The notes under the pieces: model-generated
The model's input: the letters and a program-made list of their open reading frames with translations, nothing else
What the model was told of the DNA's origin: nothing
The model's database searches: none
NCBI GenBank assembly: GCA_035763625.1
Contig: DASUAS010000024.1
Span: 1 to 14,717 of the forward strand
DNA from: DASUAS01 sp035763625
GTDB taxonomy: Bacteria; Actinomycetota; Acidimicrobiia; IMCC26256; DASPTH01
Length of the DNA: 14,717 nucleotides
Direction of reading: 5' to 3'
Made by a program: the position numbers and the translations under genes
Shown here: positions 1-6,001 of the stretch, in pieces
Numbering within the stretch: position 1 is the stretch's first letter
Layout of the letters: every line of letters starts with the position of its first letter

Positions 1-476
1 ACCGCGAGCGCGTCGGGGGTCTCGGCACCGGGCACCGCGGCCGGATCGATGGCGTGGAGCCCGGCGAGGAATTCGGCGAGCTGGCCGACGAGCACCCGGC
101 GCGCGGCCGCGTACTCGTCGTCGCGCAGGATGCGCCGCGCGATCGTCTCGCCCGGCACCCGGCGCATCACGAGACCGTGCGTACCGAGGTGGGTGCCATC
201 GTCGTCGAGCAGCACCTCGGGTGCGCGCAGGCCGGCGCGCACGCACGCGCGCATCACGTCGGCTTCGCGGCGCATGGCTCCCGGCGCGTTGGGTCGACCC
301 GGCGGGTCGCGCCGCAGGATCAGCTCCTCGCCACCGGCCGTGAACGACCACGTCTCGCGCGACGCGCCGCCGGTCAGCGTGCGGAGGTCGGTGATCTCGA
401 CCGGCGCGCCCAGGACGGGCGCGAGCGCGGCGGCGAGACCTTCAGAGACCGACGGCGGTGCCGACAGGGACGTCAT
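1..476 (-). CDS. Phosphotransferase, APH-fold family (N-terminal part, cut by window edge)
   Basis: Reading leftward from the ATG at 476 gives 158 codons with no stop before the edge, so only the N-terminal lobe of a kinase-like fold is present. Residues 34-45 read LTGGASRETWSF, the nucleotide-binding loop typical of the aminoglycoside phosphotransferase (APH, PF01636) family, and residues 51-60 (ELILRRDPPG) fit the following strand that ends in R-x-P-P-G. In actinobacteria this branch is usually found with acyl-CoA dehydrogenases and other lipid catabolic genes rather than with antibiotic resistance, and its natural substrate is mostly unknown. The Brenner catalytic motif lies beyond the edge and cannot be checked. 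The start lies inside the preceding gene, a 35-base overlap; no other in-frame start is obvious, and the ribosome site is weak. Translational coupling to the upstream gene is inferred. Confidence 0.85.
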   Translation of the reverse strand, partial: MTSLSAPPSVSEGLAAALAPVLGAPVEITDLRTLTGGASRETWSFTAGGEELILRRDPPGRPNAPGAMRREADVMRACVRAGLRAPEVLLDDDGTHLGTHGLVMRRVPGETIARRILRDDEYAAARRVLVGQLAEFLAGLHAIDPAAVPGAETPDALA

Positions 477-1479
477 CGACGACCTGGTCGAGGTACTCCG
501 ACAGCCCTGCGCCCGCGCGCCCGTCGCACGTCCAGCGGGTCATGCCCTCGGTGAGGCGCGTCACCATGCCGTCGCGCCGGTTGCGCAGCGGGATGCTCGA
601 CGTCACCTCGCCGTGCAACTCGTACGCGTGGTCGTCGGTCGTGATCACGACGTCGCTGCGCCGCACGAACCACTCGTCGTCGTACTCGGACGTGAGCGCC
701 ATGTCGCGGACCTTGACCACGCGGCCGTCGCCGTAGCGATCGAGATCGAACACCCAGCCGTTGACGTTGCGGAGGTCGGGATCGTCCTGATGGCCGCGGA
801 TGGTGCACGCGAGCCCGAGGCGTCCGCCGAAGCTGGCGGTCACCCACCGGTACCACCAGATGCTCTGCCACACGCGCGGGCCCCACGAGTGGTCGCGCAG
901 CCCGAACGCGTCGTCGAGGTCGAAGCGCGTGCCGTCGACCTCCACGACACCGGTGATCGCCATCTGCTGCTCGGTGTGCCCCTTGGCGAAGCTGTGCGCG
1001 ACCCCCGGCGCAGGCTCCTCGCCCTCGTCGTAGATCGGCTCGCCACCCGACGGCGCCGACGCGGCGGTGAGGCGGAGGTCGATCGAGCACGCCTCGTGCG
1101 GGTTGCTCTTGAACGCGGTGCCGGGGTCTGCCATGTCGCGCGGGTTGACCAGCACGCAGACGTCGCCGTCGTAGGTGACGTGGTGCTCCTCGTACGGCGC
1201 GACCACGTCGAACTTCAGGCCACCCGCGTCGTGCGCCACGTGCCCCTCGATGTGCGGCCGCTTGAACATGAACCCCACCCGGCCATCGGGCAGGTAGAGG
1301 CACACGGTCATCTCCGCGTAGTGCTCGTTGGGCCGGTTGCCCATGCGGATCCAACCGCCGAGCCCCCCGTCGGCCGACGCGTCGGGATCGAAGAAGTTGT
1401 AGTAGCGGCTCTCGTTGTAGTTCTGGTCGTCGTCGGGCGCGTGGAAGTAGTCGTCCTCGGGCTCGAGCCGCACGTGCAC
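442..1479 (-). CDS. DUF7064/DUF7065-type lipocalin-like protein (CrtC/AttH-like)
   Basis: The 345-residue protein is rich in Asp, Trp and Tyr and has no signal peptide or membrane segment. Residues 195-202 (RDHSWGPR) form the signature of the DUF7064/DUF7065 group, which I relate by memory to the double lipocalin-like fold of AttH and the carotenoid hydratase CrtC. The N-terminal half (about 1-170) and C-terminal half (about 175-345) would be the two beta-barrel domains. Members commonly lie beside phosphotransferase and acyl-CoA genes, as here, but no reaction is firmly known for this branch; water addition to a hydrophobic substrate is only an analogy with CrtC. The start is a GTG one base after the stop of the amidohydrolase; a second GTG at 1473 is possible. 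No clear Shine-Dalgarno is seen, so coupled translation is likely. Confidence 0.75.
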   Translation of the reverse strand: MHVRLEPEDDYFHAPDDDQNYNESRYYNFFDPDASADGGLGGWIRMGNRPNEHYAEMTVCLYLPDGRVGFMFKRPHIEGHVAHDAGGLKFDVVAPYEEHHVTYDGDVCVLVNPRDMADPGTAFKSNPHEACSIDLRLTAASAPSGGEPIYDEGEEPAPGVAHSFAKGHTEQQMAITGVVEVDGTRFDLDDAFGLRDHSWGPRVWQSIWWYRWVTASFGGRLGLACTIRGHQDDPDLRNVNGWVFDLDRYGDGRVVKVRDMALTSEYDDEWFVRRSDVVITTDDHAYELHGEVTSSIPLRNRRDGMVTRLTEGMTRWTCDGRAGAGLSEYLDQVVDDVPVGTAVGL

Positions 1480-1480
1480 G

Positions 1481-2707
1481 TCAGCGGGTCCGGGTCAGCT
1501 CTTTCGCGGACCGGAGCAGCGCCTCGTTGGCGCCCTCCGGCAACTGGACGAGGGGTTCGGCGATCTCCGCCACCGTCGGCCCGTACTTCTCCGCCGCCGG
1601 GCGCAGCGCATCCATGTCGAAGCCGTAGAGCTCGGCGGTGTTGCCGCCGACGATCTGCTGGATCTGCTCGGGCTCGAGGTGGCCCATGACCTGACGCAGG
1701 TGCTCGCGGCTGAACGGCAGCGTGCCCTCCTCGTGGGGGTAGTCGCTGCCCCACATGACGCGATCGATGCCGACCGGTCCGAGCGCGGCACGGATGTCGG
1801 CCGGGCGGGGCTGGCTCATCCCGATGTGGCAGTTCTGCTTGAAGTAGTCGGTGGCGTTGCGCACCGGCACCGTCTCGCCCTCGAAGCGCATCTCACCGGT
1901 GGCGCCCGTGCGCAGCATGCCCATCATGGCGTCGAGCTGCTCGAGCACGCCGGGCACCCACGCGCAGCCGGCCTCGGTGAGCACGAACTTCAGGTTCGGG
2001 AACCGCTCGAAGACGCCCCCGACGAGCATGTACACGAACGGGCGCTGCGAGTAGAAGATCATCTCGGTGATGTGCACGATCGGCATCGCCGGTGCCTTCT
2101 GGTACCGCGGGCCGCCGGTGCCCGAGTGCGTGTTCACGACGACGTCGAGCTCCTCGCACGCGGCCCAGAGCGGGTCGTAGCAGGGGTCGTACATGGGCTT
2201 GAGCCAGTCGGCGGTGATGGGTGGGTTGCCGACGAGCACGCCGCCGCGCAGTCCGTTCTCCTTGCACCACTGCGCGTCGGCGATGGCGTCGTCGATGTCG
2301 TTGAGGAAGATCTGCCCGATGCCGGCGCGCGCCTCGGGCTTCCGTGCACAGAAGTCGGCCAGCCAGCGGTTGTGGGCCTGCACGCCCGCGTGGCGGTGCT
2401 CGTAGTCCTCGGGCCGCGGCGGCTCGGCGAAGAGCACGAAGCTCGGGAAGAACGGCGGCACCGTGTTCGGGAAGAGCACCTCGCCGACGACGCCGTCCTC
2501 GTGCTGCTGCTGGTCGCGCAGGTCGCCGTCCCAGTTGCGGGTGCGCAGGTCGGTGTCCTTGAGATCCTTGAACGGGTTCTTGTACTTGCCGCGCCAGGCG
2601 TCGAAGTCGTCGCGGTACTTGGGATCGAGGAACTCGCGGTACTGAGCGTGGCTGCCGCCGGCGTGGCTGTCGGCGGTGATGACGATGTAGTGGTCGTCGG
2701 GCTGCAT
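1481..2707 (-). CDS. Amidohydrolase family protein (amidohydrolase_2, COG2159)
   Basis: This 408-residue metal-dependent TIM-barrel hydrolase or decarboxylase has the family landmarks in order: D13-S-H15 after the first strand, H194 in VNTHSGTGG, and S321-D322-Y-P-H325 near the end. D13/H15, H194 and D322 are the expected metal ligands and acid/base. The family includes ACMSD and 2,6-dihydroxybenzoate decarboxylases as well as ring-opening hydrolases, so the substrate is open. The length suits the group. The ATG at 2707 is chosen because GAGGGA lies nine bases upstream and the family's first strand begins eight residues in; the frame stays open further upstream, but that stretch is not protein-like and runs through the divergent control region. 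It is the first gene of a leftward operon with the DUF7064/7065 and phosphotransferase genes. Confidence 0.9.
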   Translation of the reverse strand: MQPDDHYIVITADSHAGGSHAQYREFLDPKYRDDFDAWRGKYKNPFKDLKDTDLRTRNWDGDLRDQQQHEDGVVGEVLFPNTVPPFFPSFVLFAEPPRPEDYEHRHAGVQAHNRWLADFCARKPEARAGIGQIFLNDIDDAIADAQWCKENGLRGGVLVGNPPITADWLKPMYDPCYDPLWAACEELDVVVNTHSGTGGPRYQKAPAMPIVHITEMIFYSQRPFVYMLVGGVFERFPNLKFVLTEAGCAWVPGVLEQLDAMMGMLRTGATGEMRFEGETVPVRNATDYFKQNCHIGMSQPRPADIRAALGPVGIDRVMWGSDYPHEEGTLPFSREHLRQVMGHLEPEQIQQIVGGNTAELYGFDMDALRPAAEKYGPTVAEIAEPLVQLPEGANEALLRSAKELTRTR

Positions 2708-2744
2708 GGCGATCCGTCCCTCGTCGTCGTCTGAGCAATTCAGC

Positions 2745-2773
2745 ACGCTAGCGGCGGGATGGGGCTGTGTCCC
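2745..2773 (-). promoter_or_regulatory. Predicted promoter of the leftward amidohydrolase operon
   Basis: On the minus strand GGGACA (2773-2768) and TAGCGT (2750-2745) are separated by 17 bases. The second element fits the actinobacterial -10 TANNNT; the first matches TTGACA at four positions. Transcription would start near 2738, leaving a leader of about 30 bases that includes the GAGGGA ribosome site. The prediction is from pattern alone. Confidence 0.4.
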
Positions 2774-2782
2774 TCCCGCCGC
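2751..2782. repeat. Inverted repeat in the divergent control region (candidate operator)
   Basis: GCGGCGGGATGG (2751-2762) and CCCTCCCGCCGC (2771-2782) are reverse complements except for one pair (T2760/C2773), leaving an eight-base centre. The repeat overlaps the predicted -35 and the spacer of the leftward promoter, a natural place for a repressor to bind. It could also be a hairpin in a transcript. No regulator gene is in the window. The rest of the 2708-2840 gap holds no gene. Confidence 0.5.
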
Positions 2783-2826
2783 CCGGGACGAAGCGATCGG
2801 GCGCGAGCGACGGGGGCAAGCCGCGC

Positions 2827-2832
2827 TACCGT
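2827..2832 (+). promoter_or_regulatory. -10 element of the LLM oxidoreductase gene (leaderless type)
   Basis: TACCGT fits TANNNT and ends eight bases before the ATG at 2841. No Shine-Dalgarno sequence lies between, so the mRNA would begin at or very near the start codon. No good -35 is seen. Confidence 0.4.
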
Positions 2833-2840
2833 CGCCGGCC

Positions 2841-3860
2841 ATGCCCATGCAGGTCGACGTCCAGCTCTCGCAGTCGGTGATGGAGGCGGCGCGCAGGGCA
2901 CCCGAGTTGCAGGCACTGGGCGTCGACGGCGTGTTCAGCTTCGAGAACTCGCACGACCTCTTCTTCCCGCTGGTGGCGGCGGCACCGGTGTGCGACCTCG
3001 ACCTGATGACCAACGTGGCGATCGCGTTCCCGCGCAGCCCGTGGCACCTGGCGAACGCCGCCTACGACCTGCAGGAGCTCTCCGGCGGACGGTTCCGCCT
3101 CGGCCTCGGCACGCAGGTCAAGGCGCACGTGGAGAAGCGCTTCGGCGGCGAGTTCGGTCGCCCGGTCGCGCACATGCGGGAGTGGGTGCTGGCGATCAAG
3201 GCGATCCTCGAGCACTGGCAGGAGCGCACACCTCTCCGCTTCGAGGGCGAGTACACGCGCCACACCCTCTCCACGCCTGCGTTCGACCCCGGCCCCAACC
3301 CGCACGGCATCGCGCCGATCCTGGTGGGCGCGCTCGGTCCGAAGATGAACGAGATGGCGGCGGAGGTCGCCGACGGCATCCTCGTGATGCCGTTCAACAG
3401 CGGCGAGCACATGAGCGAGCGCACGATGCCCGCGATCGACCGTGGGCTCGCCACGGCCGGTCGCACGCGCGACGACCTCGAGATCATCGTCGAGGTGATC
3501 GTCGGCGTCGGCCGCAACGACGAGGAGCTCGAAGCGGCCAAGGGCGTGCGCAACCTGCTCGCGTTCTACGGCTCGACGCCCGCGTACAAACCCGTGCTCG
3601 ACGTGCACGGCTGGGGTGAGCTGCAGCCCGAGCTCAACCGGCTGTCGAAGCAGGGCGACTGGGCGACGATGGGCACGTTGATCACCGACGAGATGATCGA
3701 CACCATCGCGGTGCACGGCCCGCCCGACCAGGTCGCGGAGGAGATCGTGCGTCGCTACGGCCGGTACTCGAACCGCGTGTGCGCGTACTTCCCCTTCTAT
3801 CAGGCGGACGACGATCTGATCGCCGATTTCACCGCCGCGCTGAAAGCTGCCCGCGCCTGA
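2841..3860 (+). CDS. LLM class F420-dependent oxidoreductase (MSMEG_2256-like, TIGR03617)
   Basis: The 339-residue protein is a luciferase-like TIM barrel expected to use the deazaflavin F420 rather than FMN. The family signature runs from residue 63 to 101: FPRSPWHLANAAYDLQELSG followed by GRFRLGLGTQVKAHVEKRFG. This region, with ADGILVMPF near residue 175-183, is what I recall of TIGR03617. The substrate is unknown; relatives oxidise or reduce alcohols, aldehydes, ketones or activated double bonds by hydride transfer with F420. The start at 2841 follows a TACCGT element; an ATG two codons later (2847) is an equally good alternative. The gene stands alone, divergent from the amidohydrolase operon and convergent with the mutase pair. 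The family call is firm; the cofactor is inferred from the family, since no F420 biosynthesis gene is present. Confidence 0.9.
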   Translation: MPMQVDVQLSQSVMEAARRAPELQALGVDGVFSFENSHDLFFPLVAAAPVCDLDLMTNVAIAFPRSPWHLANAAYDLQELSGGRFRLGLGTQVKAHVEKRFGGEFGRPVAHMREWVLAIKAILEHWQERTPLRFEGEYTRHTLSTPAFDPGPNPHGIAPILVGALGPKMNEMAAEVADGILVMPFNSGEHMSERTMPAIDRGLATAGRTRDDLEIIVEVIVGVGRNDEELEAAKGVRNLLAFYGSTPAYKPVLDVHGWGELQPELNRLSKQGDWATMGTLITDEMIDTIAVHGPPDQVAEEIVRRYGRYSNRVCAYFPFYQADDDLIADFTAALKAARA

Positions 3861-3866
3861 CGCCGA

Positions 3867-3923
3867 CGCGATTCATCGTGGGTTGGACGACCGTGGAGGT
3901 GTTCAATCCCGCAATGAATCGCG
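3867..3923. terminator. Convergent-junction inverted repeat, probable bidirectional terminator
   Basis: CGCGATTCATCGTGGG (3867-3882) pairs with CCCGCAATGAATCGCG (3908-3923) at 14 of 16 positions around a 25-base loop. The outer ten pairs are perfect. It sits between the rightward oxidoreductase stop and the leftward mutase small-subunit stop; the right arm lies inside the last codons of the mutase gene. There is no T-run, which is common for actinobacterial terminators. Confidence 0.55.
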
Positions 3924-4322
3924 CTGGGCGGCTGCGGCGCACGCGTCGGTGACGGCCTGCACGACCTCGGCGTTCGACGCACCCGGGCCGAGCACCGCGG
4001 CGACCCCGGCGCGGTGCAGGACCGCGACGTCGGGCTCGGGGACGATGCCCCCGACGACGACGGCCGCGCGTGCACCGGCGTCGCGCAGCGCGGTGACGAC
4101 GCGGGGGGCGATGGTGAGGTGGGCGCCGTTGTGCATCGAGATGCCGACCGCGTCGACGTCCTCGTCGCGGGCCATGGCGGCGACGGTCTCCGGCGTCTGG
4201 CGCAACCCGGCGTACACGACCTCCATGCCCGCGTCGCGCAGCGTGCGGGCGACGACCTTCAGGCCACGGTCGTGGCCGTCGAACCCGATCTTGGCCAGCA
4301 GCACGCGACAGGGCTCGCTCAT
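3903..4322 (-). CDS. icmB: Acyl-CoA mutase small subunit, coenzyme-B12-binding (IcmB type)
   Basis: The 139-residue protein is a stand-alone Rossmann-like B12-binding domain. D15-G-H17-D-R-G20 is the DxHxxG motif whose histidine replaces dimethylbenzimidazole as the lower cobalt ligand; GISMHNG (about 80-86) and VVGGIVPEPD (about 109-118) are the matching serine and glycine-rich loops that hold the nucleotide tail. The size equals that of IcmB or HcmB and of the C-terminal domain of one-piece methylmalonyl-CoA mutase. Its ATG overlaps the stop of the large subunit as ATGA, so the two chains should be made in step. It would act in the cytoplasm as partner of the upstream protein. The symbol rests on the large subunit's active-site residues; a differently specific mutase is the alternative. 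Confidence 0.88.
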   Translation of the reverse strand: MSEPCRVLLAKIGFDGHDRGLKVVARTLRDAGMEVVYAGLRQTPETVAAMARDEDVDAVGISMHNGAHLTIAPRVVTALRDAGARAAVVVGGIVPEPDVAVLHRAGVAAVLGPGASNAEVVQAVTDACAAAAQRDSLRD

Positions 4323-5902
4323 GCGACCGCGCGTTCGGTGAAGGTGCCGAACACGGTTTCGAGCGCGGACGTGATCTCTCCCACGGTCACGTGGTCACGC
4401 ACCGCGTCGAGGATGGCGGGCACGAGGTTGAGCGTGGGGTCGGCGGCGTCACGGCGGATCCGGTCGAGCGCGACGCGCACCCGGTCGTGGTCGCGCTCGG
4501 TCTTGACTCGCTGCAAGCGCGCGAGCTGGCGATCCTCGACCGCGGGATCGATGCTCAGCGTGGGTGGCACCGCGTCGTCACCGTCGACGTGGTCGTTGAC
4601 GCCGACGATCACGAACTCACCCGCGTTCACGCGCCGCTGGAAGTCGTAGGCGGCGTCGGCGATCTGGAGCTGGAACCAGCCCTGCTCGATGGCGCGCAGC
4701 ACGCCGTCGAGCATCGAGCCGTCCCCCTGGTCGCGCAAGAACGCGAACGTCTGCTCCGCCTCCCGCTCGAGCTCGTCGGTGAGCTCCTCGACGAACCACG
4801 ACCCACCGAGCGGATCGGCGACGTTCACGACCCCCGATTCGTGCGCGATCACCTGCTGCGTCCGTAGCGCGATGCGGGCCGCCCGCTCGGTGGGGAGCGC
4901 GAGTGCTTCGTCGAAGGCATCGGTGTGGAGGCTCTGGGTACCCCCCAGCACCGCAGACAGGGCTTCGAGCGCGACGCGCGCGATGTTCACCTCGGGCTGC
5001 TGCGCGGTGAGCGACACGCCCGCGGTCTGCGTGTGGAAGCGCAGCTGCTGGGAGCGCTCGTCGCGTGCGCCGTACTCGTCGCGCATCCATCGGGCCCAGA
5101 TGCGGCGCGCGGCGCGGTACTTGGCGATCTCTTCGAAGAAGTCGACGTGCGCGTTGAAGAAGAAGCTGAGCCGCGGTGCGAAGGCGTCGATGTCCAACCC
5201 TGCTGCGAGCGCCGATTCCACGTAGGCGAACCCGTTCGCCAGCGTGAACGCGAGCTCCTGCGCCGCGGTCGATCCCGCCTCGCGGATGTGATACCCGGAG
5301 ATCGAGACCGGGTGCCAGCGGGGAAGCTCGGCGGTGGCGAAGCGCACGACGTCGGTCACGAGCCGCATCGACGGTCGCGGCGGGAACACGAACTCCTTCT
5401 GCGCCTGGTACTCCTTGAGGATGTCGTTCTGGATCGTGCCGCGGAGGTGCGTCCGGGCGACGCCCTGCTGGTCGCCGAGCGCCACGTACATCGCGAGCAG
5501 CGTGGCGGCGGCCGAGTTGATCGTCATCGACGTGCTGACCGTGCCGAGATCGATCCCGGCGAACAGCAGCTCGACGTCGACGAGGGTGTCGATCGCAACG
5601 CCCGCGCGCCCGACCTCACCGACCGCGAGCTCGTGGTCGGAGTCGCGTCCGAGCAGCGTGGGCATGTCGAACGCGGTCGACAGCCCGCTCCCGCCGGCTG
5701 CGAGCAGGGCGCGGAAGCGCTCGTTGGTGTCCTCGGCGGTGCCGAAGCCCGCGAACTGGCGCATGGTCCAGAGCTTCTGGCGGTACATCGAGGCGTACGG
5801 GCCCCGCGTGTAGGGGAACTCGCCCGGGCGCTCCGCGTCGGCCGGCCCGTACACCGCGTCGAGCTCGACGCCCGACATCGTGGTGTGCGGTCGCGGGTCC
5901 AT
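4319..5902 (-). CDS. icmA: Acyl-CoA mutase large subunit, isobutyryl-CoA mutase type (IcmA-like)
   Basis: This 527-residue chain is the substrate-binding TIM barrel of the methylmalonyl-CoA mutase family, without the B12 domain. Aligned from memory with P. shermanii mutase (invariant His244 = H205 here), Tyr89 becomes F50 (RQFAGFG) and Arg207 becomes Q168 (KEYQAQKE). Phe plus Gln is the isobutyryl-CoA mutase pair; methylmalonyl-CoA mutase has Tyr and Arg. The position that is Asp117 in 2-hydroxyisobutyryl-CoA mutase is A77, arguing against that enzyme. The expected reaction is reversible isobutyryl-CoA to n-butyryl-CoA or a similar branched/straight exchange. The ATG at 5902 is preceded by GGAGG at ideal distance, so an upstream in-frame GTG at 5932 is rejected. 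It leads a two-gene leftward operon. No MeaB-like chaperone gene is nearby. Substrate preference beyond the family pattern is inferred. Confidence 0.9.
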   Translation of the reverse strand: MDPRPHTTMSGVELDAVYGPADAERPGEFPYTRGPYASMYRQKLWTMRQFAGFGTAEDTNERFRALLAAGGSGLSTAFDMPTLLGRDSDHELAVGEVGRAGVAIDTLVDVELLFAGIDLGTVSTSMTINSAAATLLAMYVALGDQQGVARTHLRGTIQNDILKEYQAQKEFVFPPRPSMRLVTDVVRFATAELPRWHPVSISGYHIREAGSTAAQELAFTLANGFAYVESALAAGLDIDAFAPRLSFFFNAHVDFFEEIAKYRAARRIWARWMRDEYGARDERSQQLRFHTQTAGVSLTAQQPEVNIARVALEALSAVLGGTQSLHTDAFDEALALPTERAARIALRTQQVIAHESGVVNVADPLGGSWFVEELTDELEREAEQTFAFLRDQGDGSMLDGVLRAIEQGWFQLQIADAAYDFQRRVNAGEFVIVGVNDHVDGDDAVPPTLSIDPAVEDRQLARLQRVKTERDHDRVRVALDRIRRDAADPTLNLVPAILDAVRDHVTVGEITSALETVFGTFTERAVA

Positions 5903-5957
5903 GGCGTCCTCCGGGAGCAGTCTCGCGCGCACCGTGCGAGGGTCCGACCTCGCCGTA

Positions 5958-5963
5958 TAGCAT
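5958..5963 (+). promoter_or_regulatory. Candidate -10 element upstream of the second amidohydrolase
   Basis: TAGCAT fits TANNNT within the only AT-rich patch of the 95-base gap between the mutase and amidohydrolase genes. It ends five bases before an ATG at 5969 that opens a ten-codon frame. No convincing -35 is seen. The gap also holds CGCAC-C-GTGCG (5928-5938), a short palindrome that could bind a regulator. No clear -10 for the leftward mutase operon is seen. Confidence 0.35.
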
Positions 5964-5968
5964 CCACT

Positions 5969-6001
5969 ATGGCCGACCCCGAGCCCGTGGAGCCGTCATG
6001 A
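5969..6001 (+). CDS. Possible leader peptide MADPEPVEPS
   Basis: An ATG at 5969 opens a ten-codon frame (MADPEPVEPS) whose TGA overlaps the amidohydrolase ATG as ATGA (5998-6001). The preceding TAGCAT would make this a leaderless micro-ORF translated straight from the 5' end and coupled to the amidohydrolase. The peptide is acidic and proline-rich. It may be chance: the frame is very short and there is no comparative support here. Confidence 0.25.
   Translation: MADPEPVEPS

Noticed and set aside
49..1689. A 546-codon open frame on the plus strand
   Set aside because: It is antisense to the phosphotransferase, DUF7064/7065 and amidohydrolase genes and its product is a low-complexity Val/Arg/Asp mix with no family motif.
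2708..3013. An N-terminal extension of the first amidohydrolase
   Set aside because: The frame is open upstream but crosses the divergent control region and the oxidoreductase gene, while 2707 has a good ribosome site and fits the family start.
4319..5902. Methylmalonyl-CoA mutase or 2-hydroxyisobutyryl-CoA mutase as the name
   Set aside because: The former needs Tyr and Arg at positions held by F50 and Q168; the latter needs Ile and Asp at positions held by F50 and A77.
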